A stretch of DNA of 64,000 nucleotides from Steromphala cineraria (lineage: Eukaryota; Mollusca; Gastropoda; Trochida; Trochidae), in assembly GCA_916613615.1 (NCBI GenBank), contig OU744735.1, positions 52,220,082 through 52,284,081 on the forward strand. Reading direction: 5' to 3'. This document shows positions 22,796-35,355 of this stretch, one piece after another. The notes under the pieces are model-generated. The model had not been told where the DNA came from, did not search any database, and saw only the letters and a list, made by a program, of their open reading frames with translations. Each line of letters opens with the position of its first letter. The stretch's first letter is position 1. The translations under genes and the position numbers were made by a program.

Positions 22796-24082
22796 TCAAT
22801 GTTGATGATGCGTCAATTGTTTGTGCATCACCAAGTCCGTAGTTGCATTAGAGGAATCTGTGCTCAATGTCTCATTAGACCTTTTGCTAAAACAATTGAA
22901 TTGTTCAACGTCACCATCAGCAAAAGGGCTTTCTGCATCTAATGAGAGATTGAGCACATATTCCTCTATTGCATCTATATAATGTGTTGCGGCTGTTTTG
23001 CAAGCATTTGACAATGGCAGCAACGTAAACGTTCTCCAGGTAAGTTTTGCAAAAGAAAAGAGAAACCTCTATTTCAATCATTTGTAAAAGAAAAGGTTGA
23101 TGATAATGCTTATGAAACTACATTACATTTACAAAGGAGTCTGTGTATTACCATGGGTATTGTCTCAACTACAGTACAATTTGAAAGTGATGTCCCTTCC
23201 ATATCCAAATGTGTCCCCTCCATATCCAAAAATGTCCTCTCCCTACCCGACCTTATGGGTCCGCTCCGCCGATTACTCAGTGTGTCCACTGCGCTGCAAT
23301 GTCGATTTGTAATTTTGTCAATAACTTCGTAGTTTCTGAACCAAATCAGTTCAAGGTGCACAGAAATCTTTATTATAACCAAACACTGATATGCACGACA
23401 ATATGTATGAGATTCAAGGTCGTTAAGGAAATGAAAAAAGGCATTTAAAACTCTCCCCCCCCACTTCGAAAATGAAAGTAAGATAAACATCAACTTGACA
23501 TCGAAAACACGCAAATTTCGTGCAGTTTGTGAACCAAAACTCGTAAGGAATGTATTTGAAATTCTATTCCTGATTACCACAGTTAAAGGTGACAATCTAA
23601 ACCTCAACGATTAGGAGAAGGGAGCACTGAAAGCAGACATCTACCTCTGTTGACCTGTCCCGTCCACCATTATGATTAGTCCACTCCATACTGGGTACAC
23701 GCCAGTGATATAGGTTCATTTAAAATATGTTACTTCCACGTACACATGTACGTATATCTTCTCGAATAGAAACAATTCTGTTTAAACCATTTAGGAATAG
23801 TCACTTTGAAGTTAAATCAGACAGATGTGCAGAGCTGAGAGTAAAGCTGAGAGTAAAAAAAGTGTGGTAAATATATTTTCTAGTGTAGTACAAACCCACA
23901 AACTGCTGTAAATCGTCCAAAAGATATCGTGGTACACTTCGCCATTCATCATGATTGATATAGCGATGTATAGAGCTAGAATTGGTCGATTCAAACAGCC
24001 AAGTGGGAAACAACAGGTAGACCATATTGATCTCCATTACACGCCACACAGTGACAGCTCTGACATGCCCTAACGTCTTTCC
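22796..24082. other. Unassigned sequence, no supportable gene
   Basis: Holds a few modest ORFs (minus 22796-23023 and 23110-23607, plus 23097-23312) without recognisable motifs, splice context or paralogues in this window. 23170-23250 has three short copies of CC.TCCATATCCAAA. It may be the 5' part of the LINE that follows, but nothing proves that. Confidence 0.4.
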
Positions 24083-25060
24083 TTGTGTGCAGTGTTATTC
24101 TCTGTGCATATAACACTAGCTTTTACTCTGACATACTATGGGGAACATTTTCTTGAACATTATGCTAGTTTGATCACCTCTGAGTCAACGGTAGAGCACT
24201 GTTTACATATGTGTGAGGGGTGTGACGTCACAAGCTATGCGGTTCTACACTGGTTATCACAGCCACCCTCACAGTACACGTTCCTTCCATCTACACTACT
24301 ACTAGGAGGAGACATTGAACTGAATCCAGGCCATGTTAATCATGAATTAGAGGAGGTTAAGGCTTGTATTTTAAAGCAATTCAAGATTCAGAGGATAGAG
24401 TTTGTAGAGAGATGGGCTCGGTCAAAGAGGACGTAAAATCTATCAAAAATGACATCACTAGCCTCAAGACAGAATTTGATCATCACAAACATGAACAGGT
24501 GATACTCAGAGACGACCTAGATTCACTGCATGAGAGGACGATAGATAGAGAGGGTGTACTCTCAGACCTGGAGACTCGGATCGAGCAATGGAGTAGGAGG
24601 AACAATATGGCCCTTTATGGTATCCCGGAGGCATCCAACAAAAAGACTTACACAGAAAGCAAGACCAAAGTAGTTGAAATCTTGAGAAAGGCGAGTAAGG
24701 TTAAGAAACTGCCTCCCCTCACCCCCTCCCCCCCCTCCCGGGATATCGAGCGAGCCCATGAATATCTACCAGGAAGACAGACTCCCCCAGACCAATGATA
24801 GTGAGGATGTGCCACTGGGAGTATAAATGGCACTCGGTGAAGATAAGGCGTACCCTGAAGGATCAGAATGTCGGAATTGCTAATGACCTAACATCAACAC
24901 AGCGACAAGAGCTCTACAGAAAGCGAACAGATCACCCAGACAGGAAATTCTACTTCAAGGTTAACAAACTTATGGATGAGCCCAGAGAACAACGTTCCGA
25001 CCACGGCAGTGCTACCGGCTTACAACAGGACCCCCAAGTTATGTGGTGAATATACAGAGA
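24083..25060 (+). pseudogene. LINE ORF1 (coiled coil + RRM-like), frameshifted
   Basis: The first frame (24083-24436) ends in a 2A-like motif followed by HELEEVKACIL. A frame change near 24370-24430 leads to a coiled coil (SVKEDVKSIKNDITSLKTEF and on), RRNNMALYGIPEAS, IERAHEYLPG and, in a third frame, IIVRMCHWEYK...RRTLKDQ. This order (coiled coil, RNA-binding domain with NN..LYGIPE, C-terminal domain) is that of L1-type ORF1 proteins, which coat LINE RNA. After it, PKLCGEYTERGRC suggests a Cys-containing tail. At least two frameshifts make it non-functional. Probably ORF1 of the element whose ORF2 starts at 26018. Confidence 0.6.
24290..24334 (+). other. 2A-like peptide motif with altered last residue
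   Basis: Encodes STLLLGGDIELNPGH. The 2A ribosome-skipping consensus is D(V/I)ExNPG|P. All residues fit except the final Pro, here His (CAT; Pro would be CCT). 2A-like motifs at the N-terminal side of ORFs are known from some non-LTR retrotransposons. As read, it should not skip. Confidence 0.65.
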
Positions 25061-26017
25061 GAGGCAGATGTTTAGAGGAAATGTTATTTGATAGAATAAA
25101 GGCAGTCATGAAGACAGAACAAATTAAAAAGAGAGATATAGTTATGGGGAAATAGAAAGGAGACAATAGTCATATATTATTTAGAGTCAGGCATGTTACT
25201 GGAATTTAGATAATGTATTGGACAAGGAAAGGGACATAGAAATAGACTGACAAAATGCAATTACTTGCTACAACAGTGGCAGATATAACTGATGTCCTGT
25301 CAGTCGGACAGCGAGCTGTCAGAAGATTTAAAGGGAAAATGGATGCGATATATTTTGGGGTAATGAGATACGTTAATATGGCATGCACTATTGAGAAGAT
25401 AAGTGGATTTCAGGATCGACAAGAGTCAGGTTTTTGGGCAAAAACAATAAATAGTAATTAAAAGATATGATTAAGGTAAAAGGGTGGAAAAGTTTGGATG
25501 AGTAAGGAACTTAAAGATATGTAAATGTGAACTATGAACTGTCCAGGGATTGGTAGGTTAGGGACAATGGAGTATTAGAAAAGTCGCGGAGAGCTTGTTC
25601 AAGTGAGTCTGACGAGGGAAAAATCTAAGAAATAACAACAACTTAACCTGTGGCAGGCGACTTGGGCCAGGCCGGGAGCGACTCCAGTAGAGGGAACCAT
25701 ATGGGTATCGTATAGCATGCGTTAGATAGTATGGGGTTTCGATATGGAATATAGTAGTAATGTAAGATAAGGTTATAGTAAAGAAAATGATTTAAAGGGA
25801 CTAGGTTAGGCAGGCTAATCTTAGAGGACAGAAGAACAAAATGTATTGATTGTAAATTGTTGATGTAATTTGCTTTAAGTGTGTTTGTAATAAAAGGTAA
25901 AAACATTGTATGACTTTTTCATGATTGTTAGCGAGGTAGTACCTCGAGCAGCCAAGCGAGTGAGAGCTCAGTTACACCCCAAGATAAAGTAAAATAAGTA
26001 ACAACTACACGATAATA
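25061..26017. other. Region between LINE ORF1 and ORF2 remnants
   Basis: AT-rich and full of stops in all frames. Contains GTTTGTAATAAAAGGTAAAA near 25886. No domain recognised. Either the inter-ORF part of one LINE or the join of two elements. Confidence 0.4.
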
Positions 26018-29000
26018 TGACACAGCGACCTACAAGTTCACAGGGTAACTCAAGTCGGGACTCCGATCGTGAACTGAGATCAAGCTCTCGTGGTACAAAC
26101 GGGACCCAGTATAGATAACGGGATGGTCAGGGCGAGGATTTTACAGCCCACTCAAAACAAACTGATGATATGGACTGAGATGTCTCCAAAACTACTGAAG
26201 AAAACGTTTACTTTGTGTTCTGGAATATATCGGGTCTAAAGCAAAAATTAGCTGACAAAACTTTCCTGATTATATAAAACAATTTGATGTAGTAGGGTTA
26301 ATTGAATCTTGATGTACTGATATTGACCTTACATCATATTTGTCCGATTATTTGTCTATAAACAAAAAAGGCTGAGAAAATATCACAGTGTGGGCGACTT
26401 TCTGGTGGAATTACTATTTTGATAAAGAATGAACTCGTTAAGTTTGTAAAATGGAAAAAGATAACTGAAAACAGCATATTCATCTTATTTGACAAAACTT
26501 TGTTTGATCTAAAATGTGATATTTTGTATACATGAAGTTACATTCACCTAGAAAAGTCTACATGGTATGATATATCGATGTTAGATTGTAAAAATGATCT
26601 TTTAGAAACAATTTCAGGTTAACTGGATGTTTTTATCTTGTGTGGCGGTGATTTTAATGCACGAACGGGCACAAAGTTAAATTTTATCGAAGACGATATC
26701 TTAGAATGAACAGAAAATGATAAACACTCATATATCGATCTTATATGCGATTATTCTAATCTTAAACACTTTTCTGCAGACAAGATAGTAAACAACTTTG
26801 GTAAACATCTGCTTGACTTATGTTCGATCTTGAATATTCATATCATGAACGGGAGATGTGGTTTAGACTCAGAAAAAGGTAATTTTACATATATTGGATC
26901 AAATGGAGCAAGCGTGATTGATTATAGTATAGCCTCTACGCCATTATTTGATTTTGTGAGTGACTTCAGTATACCATCCAGGGCAGCGTGACGACACGAG
27001 CTTCATGCGCGGCAGCCTGGTGTGTTACATAACGATAGTAGTGTTGACATGGGTTGTAAGTTCATTTGGGAAAATGACAAACTAGGACAGTTTAGACAAA
27101 ATATTCTATCGGAAAGTGTTCAGCAACTGCTAGATAAATCAGTAGAAAATGTATTTTCATGTATTGACAGAAGCAAAAATTACATCGTAGAGGCATTAAG
27201 TCTTGAGGCCTCTGACATGAGGAGAAAATGTAAGAGAAAAATTTGAAAATATACTAGCAATTGGTTTGATAAGTAATGTAGAAGATTAAAATCTGAGCGA
27301 TGTACATCACTAAATAAATTTAGAAAATCTAAGGATAAGAAATCGCTTCAAGAATATAACAAGATAAGAAACAAATATCACAAGCGTAACGTATACTACA
27401 GAAACAAAAAAGAAGTGATTGAACGCAGCATACACGATTCTAAAACATTTTGGAATGAGTTAAAACGCCTTTATGCAAAGCCTTCGGAAACAAAGAGAAT
27501 ACAAACAAATGACTTGAACATTTTAAAAAAATTTTTTCGTTTGAGTAAGTACAAAGTTACACAAATTTAGAAACTATCAGAAAGCATTCGTAATTTAAAA
27601 TTTGGAAAATCTCCAGGAATAGACAACATGATACCTGAACTGTTTGAGCACTCGGCTGATCTTATACTACCCTATCTCGACTTAGTATTTAATCAAATAC
27701 TTGAAACAGGTAATTTTCCTAAGGAGTGGTCAATGGGAATTATAGTTCCAATACACAAAAATGGTAATGTAAACAACGAAATTAACTATCGAGGGATAAC
27801 ACTTCTCGGTATCTTCAGCAAAATATTCACTTCTATTAAGAGGCTAGTATTTTGGGGGGAAACAATGAATAAACAAGGTTACACAACCATTGATAATATG
27901 TTTATTTTACAAAATGAGGTCAAGAAATATCTGAATGTTTAATGTGGGAAATTTTATGCTCTATTTGTTGACTTTGAGAAAGCTTTCGATTCAGCGGAAA
28001 GAAGGAATTTATGGAATATACTGAATATGCATGGCCTTAGTAAAAAAATGAGTAACCTTTTAAAGCAAATATATGAAAATGTTAAAGCGTGTGTCAGAAA
28101 TAAAAATACTCTATCAGAAACCTTTGAGCTACAAATAGGTGTCAGACAAGGCTGTATATTGAGTCATTTCTTATTCTCATTATTTATAAACGAATTAGCC
28201 ACTCAGATTGAGAATAACTGCGAACATGGCATACAGTTACATCCAGATATCTTCCAACTGTTTCTTTTACTTTTTGCTGATGATATTGTCTTGATATCAA
28301 GTACTATTACCGGTCTACAAAACCAGATATATGAACTTTTGTATACAATCAAAATTAACTGTGAGTCTAGATAAAACAAAAGTTGTGGTTTTCAAAAATG
28401 GTGGGAAACTAGCAAAAAACGAAAAATGGTACTATAATAATTCCAAACTTGAAACTACAAATTCTTATAAGTACCTAGGGGTTTATTTCACAAGTCAACT
28501 TTCATGGTCATTACAGGCAAATTATGCAGCTGTTCGAGCTAAAAAAGTACTACTAGGTATCCTAAGACAAATACATACCCTAGGTGATCTCAACATGAAC
28601 TCGTTTTTCAAATTATTTGATGTAAAGATAAGTCCAATCCTTTTGTACGGGTCAGAAAATTTGGGGATTGAATACATTTGTTAACTTAGAAATGGTACAC
28701 TTACATGCATGTAAAACATTCTTGGGTGTTAAACAGAACACTCCAAGCGTCATGATATATGGAGCATGTGGCAGGTTTCCCTTATTTATCCATTCTTATT
28801 GTAAAGTTTTCGGTACTGGATAAAATTATTATATATGCCCTCATATCGCTTACCTAAGAAAGTCTATAATATGATGATTCTGTTTGATAGAAATGGACAT
28901 AAAAACTGGGTGACGGATGTTAAACAATTTTTGCTTCAAATCGGTTTTGGTAATATTTGGCACAATCAGGAACTTGGAATATACCCAGAATTCATAAAAT

Positions 29001-29815
29001 CATTCACCCAAAGACTCAAAGATATATATTTCTAAAATTGGCAGGAAAAAGTATCCTTTTCGAGTAAATGTGACACTTATCAGATGTTTAAATGTAATAT
29101 CCAAATCGAATAGTATTTATCTTGTTTAAACGTTAAGAAATATAGAGTTAGTCTCATGAACTATATTTATCGAGAGAGGAAGATATCAAAATATACCTAG
29201 AGAACAAAGAATCTGTCAGATATGCCATTCAAATGTAATTGAAGAAGAATACCATTTCTTACTTGTCTGTCCTAGCTCATCCTCGATAATCCAGCGCTTT
29301 CGTTCCTATAAATCTACACTACAAGCCCTGGAAAACTTTACGAGGTTTTACCTCAAACCTAATTTTCTCCCTTTGCAATGACTCAGCAAAACGATTACTT
29401 CATTAGTCGAGTTGTTTACGCACGTAGTGTCTGCGTTTCGTTTCTGATTGGATAAACTTGAATGCAAAGGGTGGTCTTCGGTTTGAGGTAAAACCTCGTA
29501 AAGTTTTCCAGGGTTTGCAGTGTAGAAATATCGGAACAAAACCGCTGGATAATCGAGGATGGTCCTAGCTATAATAACATCCGAAAGAAATATATCAAAG
29601 AAAATTTTATTTATATCCAAATATGCTTAAATTTAACAACCTGCTAAACAGTTTGAATAATAAAGAAATTGAAAAACCTGTCCATGTATATATTTTACGC
29701 ATCTGTATAAAGAAACCACATTGTGTCATGATATTATGAAATGTATAAATAAATGTATATGTAATGTACTATAGGCCTGAGGCTTTTTGAGTACCGAAAT
29801 AAAGATTGGTGACAC
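26018..29815 (+). pseudogene. LINE ORF2 (APE endonuclease + RT), heavily mutated, plus 3'UTR
   Basis: ATG 26018 starts MTQRPTSSQGNSS. Endonuclease motifs follow: VYFVFWNISGLKQ (about 26205), CGGDFNARTGTK (about 26645), HLLDLCSILN (about 26810), GNFTYIGSNGASVIDYS (about 26880). RT motifs: FGKSPGIDNMIPELF (about 27602), EINYRGITLL, ALFVDFEKAFDSAERR (about 27965), GVRQGCILS (about 28138), LLFADDIVLIS (about 28272), YKYLGVYFTSQLSW (about 28468). A C-terminal Cys/His motif QICHSN..EEEYHFLLVCP is at about 29217. A 3'UTR ends GTACCGAAATAAAGATTGG near 29806. Many stops and frameshifts. A MITE splits the C-terminus. It belongs to a different LINE clade from the 39-kb element (I/Nimb-like or other, unresolved). 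Confidence 0.75.
29278..29561. mobile_element. 284-bp MITE with about 85-bp TIRs and 9-bp TSD
   Basis: Left terminus CATCCTCGATAATCCAGCG and right terminus CGCTGGATAATCGAGGATG. The arms pair for about 85 bp, with inner block CCTGGAAAACTTTACGAGG. Flanked by GTCCTAGCT at 29269-29277 and 29562-29570. It lies inside the LINE C-terminus; removing it restores the LLVCP.. reading. Long TIRs and a 9-bp duplication resemble Mutator-type MITEs. Confidence 0.9.
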
Positions 29816-29934
29816 CAATATGATGTGATGCAATATCACTTGTGATATGATGTTCCATTTCAAAATTTGCTGCCATTCAAGATAAAAGAATATTTGATTG
29901 AATTAATTATTAGTTATTTTTATGCGTGACAGGT

Positions 29935-30720
29935 GCTTGTGAATCCTCCTCCTCCTCCTTCTCAGTGGAGATGGCGGTTGTGGTGCTGGGGAATCCATCC
30001 TCCTCTCCTCCTCCTCAGGTGGATATGGCGGTGGCTGTGGTGGGGAATCCTCTTCCTCCTCCTCAGGCGATGCTGGGGAATCCTCCTCTCCTCCTCAGGT
30101 GGTGATGGTGGTGGCAGTGCTGGGGAATCCTCCCGTCCTCATCCTCCTCAGGTGGTGATGGCAGTGGTGGTGCTGGTGAATCCTCCTCTCCTCCTCCTCC
30201 TCCTCAGGTGGTGATGGCAATGGTGGTGATGGGGAATCCTCCTCTCCTACTCATCCTCCTCCTCCGGTGGTGATGGAGGTGGATGTGCTGGGGAATCCTT
30301 CTCTCCTCCCACATCAAGTGGTAATGGCAGTGGTAATGCTGGGGAATCCCCCTCTCCTCCTCCTCAAGTCGTGATGGTGGTGGCGATGCTGGGGAATCGT
30401 CCTCCTCAGGTGGAAATGGCGGTGTCGGTACTGGTGAATCCTCCTCTCCTCCTCCTCAGGTGGTGAAGGGGGTGGCGGTACTGGGGAATCCTCCTCTCCT
30501 CCTCCTGACGTAGTGATGGCGGTGGCGGTGCTGGGGAATCCTACTCTTTTCTCTTCCTCAACCTCATCCTCAGGTGGTGATGGTGGTGGAGGTGCTGGGG
30601 AATCCTCCTCTCCTCTTCCTCCTCACGTGGTGATGGCAGTGGTGGTGATGGGGAATCCTCCTCTCCTCCTCCTCCTCCTCACGTGGTGATGGCGGTGGCG
30701 GTGCTCTCTTCCCCTCCTCC
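29935..30720. repeat. GGTGGTGATGG / TCCTCCTC minisatellite upstream of ankyrin copy 2
   Basis: About 15 irregular units of 40-60 bp, each (TCC)n CAGGTGGTGATGGCGGTGG + TGCTGGGGAATCC. Homologous to 45124-45720 but more diverged and frame-disrupted. The pyrimidine strand alternates with G-rich stretches. No stable long ORF, so I treat it as non-coding. Confidence 0.85.
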
Positions 30721-33210
30721 TCTTCCTTTGGTTTCTGACAAATTGCAAATTGCAAATGCAGGTCCAAACGGATCCCATGATAACAAGCACAGTGGAATGT
30801 GTTTGACCTACACTAATTTCAAAATATTTGCTCTTGATATTTTCTCCAATCAACAAATGCTTGATTAATATAACAACCGTGTTAGAGAGAATCAGTTAGT
30901 TATGGATCATACTGTTATTACGCTTATATCTCCAAACGTAAGAAATTGCCTCTATGTATGATGTAGTTATGTTTAAGCGTGAACAATTTACATTCTTGAG
31001 TTTCATTATCAGTATCATTATAGTACATTATCCCTAAATTTATTTAAACTTGTAAAGAACAAATGTTGCACATTATGAGTAAAATACAAAATGTGAAAAT
31101 CATGTGACTTTACCATTGGTAACAGGTCAAGTGACACAAATGTCAAACAAATGCTCGTAATGGATCATCATCAATGTATAAAATGATACCTACAAACCAT
31201 CAAAAGTTGGACCACAAAACCTCGAGAAACCTTCGAACATTGACAAATAATGTCCAAGAATATCAATAGTACCTAATTTTGTATTGACAATTTGTTCCAC
31301 AATACATACTAGCTGTGACACTTTTTGGCAAGCCTAAAACAGCAAAAACAATTGTAACTTTTACCGCATGAAGACTTAGACCAACGTCAACGTTTTCTTT
31401 AAGTGACGTCATGAACTTTAAATATTATAGGTGTCTATTTCGCAATGTAAGTACGTACTAGGTGACCAAGGACAAATGAAACCAGAGCTATTCGAATCCT
31501 CAATGGTCCTACGAAAGCCACCACACTTTAATTTATTGTTAATACGAAATGTCAGGAAAGGTTTTGTAGGAAATTTACAGTAAATACCCCGATGAGGGGA
31601 AATCATTTGGACTGTATGGCTGAACTATTTCCTTAAAAAGAGTTATATCTTTGGCCGATAAATCAACATATCAAAAGGACCAATTTACATTGTTTTGCAA
31701 AACTAAAAATCATAGCCAGCAATAGACTATGAATGTCCATTTGAAATCAAAAGTTCTATCAAGAAGATTATGTTTCAACTTAAATCAAAAATAAACGTTT
31801 GAGTCCAAAATTAAATTCTGAATCTAATGTCTGAGAATTTGAAACTAAATACTTCAATGCTGATTTTAAGTGAAGATTAATTCTCTATTTCTTCATGTTT
31901 TGTAATTTCTGCTTTTAGGTTTTAGAATAAAACCTGTTGGCCTCTGATGACGTACCATAATTTTTCGATTAAATGATCAACATTTATGATGTTAATGCTT
32001 TTGCTGAAAGTATTATTGAAAAGGATAAGGTTTTTTGAAATCCAGAAAACAGTTTCATTCTTTAAATCAATACTTAAAATAATTGAATGGGTTTCATGTG
32101 TCTTATTCATGACATTATTTATTATTTCGTGTGTAACTTCTCGTCAGACAACCCTTTTCAGCAATCTCAGTAAATTAAGATAATAATCTGCGTTGCTTAG
32201 TGGAGCAATTTATTGAGATTGCCCTTTTCAGGCTCCAGGTTTGAGCGTTGTTTATCGTTCTGTGTGTAACTTTGTTTCTTTGTCATCTCCTCAACTTCTA
32301 AACTGATGACCTCCAAAAGAGAAATTTTGTTGGGATATACATATTTCTGTTGAGTTCATTCGCTACCTTGATACATTCATATGCACACTTCGCTAATAGT
32401 TGATATATTCACCAAGTGGCGTAAAACAACTACTCATGATCACTCAATCGCTCACTCATATGCATAATTTTAGATGCAATGACTTACGAAATGATCTGTA
32501 CATATGTATACTACAGAACCAAGCTCTACATTTTAATCCCCGAAGTTGTCAGAAAATTTAGACCTGATCTTCCATCATGTGTTGTGGCAGGGTAAGATAT
32601 CTCAATTACTTCCAAAATTTATTTTTGACTGTCTAAATAGAAACACAAGTTAGCATTCTGTTTCAAGTGCAGGTCAATAAACGTTCATGTCGAACACAAT
32701 GCAGTTAAGGGTGTTAATCATTAAAAGTATGAAGAGTGTATGCATGACCAACGATCTAAATAGAGCAGTTTTTAACAAGAAGGAGGATAAAAGGGTTGAT
32801 TCAAAAACATTAGAGATATACACCATTTCGATTGGAACATTTTATACTAGGGATCACACCATCAATGTCCAAGTACCTTTCAGGATTCGAACCCACACTC
32901 TCGGAGTCAGACAACACTGCCTGGTATGATTGTACCTACAGCGAACCAAGAAGCCTATCTATGAACGGCGGCAGTTAGACGTTTTTTACATTCATGATAC
33001 ACCACTTTCGGTCTCATTATAGAATTTTGTAGAATGATATCAGGGGATAGGTTGTAGCATAATGTGGAGACATATACGCTGATGTAGCAGGAAGCAACTT
33101 TTCTAATACACCTATTCTTTTTTGCACACCCACATCAAGTCAGGCGTAGAGATTTTCACTTTCAGCAAACCAACAGAGTTGTAAAATTGAGAATTTTTGA
33201 GAAATGTTAA
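30721..33210. other. Upstream spacer of ankyrin copy 2; no gene seen
   Basis: Aligns to 45721-48400 upstream of copy 3 (for example AACAAATGTTGCACATTATG, CAAAACCTCGAGAAACCTTC, GTATACTACAG.ACCA). The short ORFs differ between the two copies, so none looks coding. From about 33090 it also matches copy 1 (12790 onward). Confidence 0.6.
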
Positions 33211-33283
33211 TGACCAAAGTAGAAATCGAACCAGGGGCCCTTATGTTGCGATGCAACGCATCTATCAACTGAGCTACTGAGGG
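33211..33283 (-). repeat. tRNA-like sequence (SINE-head type), copy 2
   Basis: Minus strand CCTCAGTAGCTCAGTTGATA (A box) and CCTGGTTCGATTTC (a good B box). Paralogue of 12902-12974 and better preserved. No paired acceptor stem, so not called as a tRNA gene. Confidence 0.5.
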
Positions 33284-33357
33284 GCGATGCAGGCAGCGGT
33301 ACCTTTTGTTGTGTCATGTCTAGGTTGTATAAGTACTATTTTGAGTGGGGTATAAGT

Positions 33358-33505
33358 CAGATATATCTACCCTTCCCTCGATGCATCACTCAATATACCT
33401 CCTGTTTGAATCGTGATCCGAAGCGTAGAGTAGCGGAGCCGAGGCGACTCACGATTCAAACAGGAGGTATATCGAGCGATACACCTCGGGAAGTGTGGGT
33501 ATATC
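33358..33505. repeat. Long inverted repeat upstream of ankyrin copy 2
   Basis: Arms AATATACCTCCTGTTTGAAT/ATTCAAACAGGAGGTATATC with outer blocks TATATCTACCCTTCCCTCG and CGGGAAGTGTGGGTATATCT. The loop contains GTAGAGTAGCGGAGCCGAGG. Same position as in copies 1 and 3. Confidence 0.8.
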
Positions 33506-33988
33506 TATTACTTACCCTCTTATAGATGTACAATGACATAGTGCCCAGGACTGGATATATAAATGTAGATGTGTACGAATATAACATCAACCCAATTGCA
33601 AAAATACACATTTTCCCTTAATCCATTGTGGAATTTGAATCAATTGCTTTAGAGCTCATGTTTGAAGGGATATCATGACTAAAATCTAAATGCCATAAAA
33701 TCAGTAAACCGATCATATCTGATAACGGAGGTTTGCAAAATGTCGTTTTTTAATTTGGTTAAAATGTAGTCAAGGACCTTATCATTAAAATGTTACAAGA
33801 TAAAAGTAGAAATTAAAGAAACACAGCACAAAGATATGCGTCGCTATAAATCCGCCTTGCAAAACCAGCTATTTCAGATACATGATCTTTTCATCTATGG
33901 TTGAGGCATGTTGGTTAAGTTGGGTGTTTGATTGGATTGCACATGATTGTTGATGTATAGTGTTCTAGGGGACACAACTACTGTCATA

Positions 33989-34241
33989 ATGAACAACATT
34001 CTGCTGTTCGTGTTTGTGCTTTTTTCTAAGAATATTCAAAAAACAATTGGCCAGGAAACAGTCAAGCCGTATGGACCAAAAATGTGTGATTTTCTCTTTG
34101 AAAGGACGAAAGGCTGTTCAGAATACAGGTTTGATAAGGAACAGTTAAGTTGCCATCTCGCTTCAAGTGCACCAACTTCAACCCTAGGCTGTTGGAAGAC
34201 CAAAGACTCCAAGGGTTTAACAACAGCATCATCACAACCAG
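33989..34241 (+). CDS. Ankyrin gene copy 2, exon 1: hydrophobic N-terminus plus Cys4 module
   Basis: Same 253-nt exon as copy 1, ending CAACCAG|GTAAAA. Residues 1-12 are MNNILLFVFVLF, slightly more hydrophobic than copy 1. Cysteines 33, 43, 55 and 68 are retained, with MCDFLFERTKGCSEYRFDK and TLGCWKTKD. Differences from copies 1 and 3 are substitutions only, no indels. It joins in phase 1 to exon 2 at 37694 across a 3452-bp intron that holds a 1.9-kb TIR element. Confidence 0.65.
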
Positions 34242-35059
34242 GTAAAATATTTGAAATATACAAAGAATGGATACTTTGTTATAGATTTTCTGATTTCAGA
34301 AAGTCTTCGGCAATAACAACCTTGTTAAAAGTTAAAGTCGTTCATTAAAATGGATAATTTGCATCACAGATAATTTTTCAGACAGTTTAAAAACATAATT
34401 TACAACATTAATATATTGATTAACAAGAATAACACTTCTTATTGAAATGACTCTGAAATGATGAATTTTCTATACTGTTATTGTCAGCTTTTGATGTATT
34501 TTCAAACAGTGGTTTATTTAGCGAAACCTCATTATCGGTGGTTGGGCACTTTCTAAGGGAAGTAACTCTGATTGAACCTATGGAAGCTATGCCACTTATT
34601 TCCTGAATAACTGATGACAAGTAAATTAAGACATGATTGTACTAAGTACGTTTATCATGTTTTCTTATATAGTAATAGTGACTTTATCAACACAGTTCCC
34701 TCATCTTCTGGGTTATCGTAATTGTGGGCCCACTTGAACTGCTTCCTATATAGAGCCGAGATGACGTGGGCCCACATTTGTTATCATCACGGTACCGACG
34801 ACTTTGCATATTGACAAGTGTGTAACTGTAGAAAAAGTAATTTATTTGGAAGGGAAACATTTTATAAACAGTACTTTTATGTTCTCATACGAAATAAACA
34901 TTACCAATGAATATTATTATTGTTTTTCCCCATCAGAAACGACATTAAAATTCTCCGCGAAAAGGACACAGCTCATGCATTCAATGAGTGATGTCCCGTC
35001 ATTGGTCACATCAAAGGTCAGGACCTAGGTCAAGGGTCGTGACATTGATTCTCGACCAT

Positions 35060-35355
35060 TTCAGAGATATTGATCACCAAATAATGTATTTCGGTAAATG
35101 TGGGCCTACTCGTTTGGTCTCTTATAGGGAGCTGCCGAAGTGGGCCCACATTTTAGATTATCGATCTTGATGGGAAATATCTAGAATGTTGAATCTCTTC
35201 CATCAAAACTAACTGAATTTGCCTCGTCAAAATTTAATCATTAATATATTGTAGAATGTTGATGTGGGCCCACTTCGGCAGCTCCTTATAGAGGTCGAAA
35301 CGAGTGGGCCCACATTTACCCAAAGACTTTATTTGATGATCAATTTCTTTGAAAG
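35060..35355. repeat. Internal inverted repeat with GTGGGCCCAC palindromes
   Basis: Arm 1 (35062-35155) includes GGAGCTGCCGAAGTGGGCCC. Arm 2 (35261-35355) is its reverse complement, GGGCCCACTTCGGCAGCTCC. Arms are about 95 bp and the spacer about 105 bp. A further related pair of GTGGGCCCAC sites lies at about 34725-34775. Confidence 0.85.

Noticed and set aside
23110..23607. 165-codon minus-strand ORF
   Set aside because: No recognisable motif, composition like random AT-rich sequence, no paralogue or splice evidence.
29933..30214. Pro/Trp-rich ORF in the GGTGGTGATGG repeat
   Set aside because: Low-complexity product of the minisatellite. Frame lost in adjacent units.
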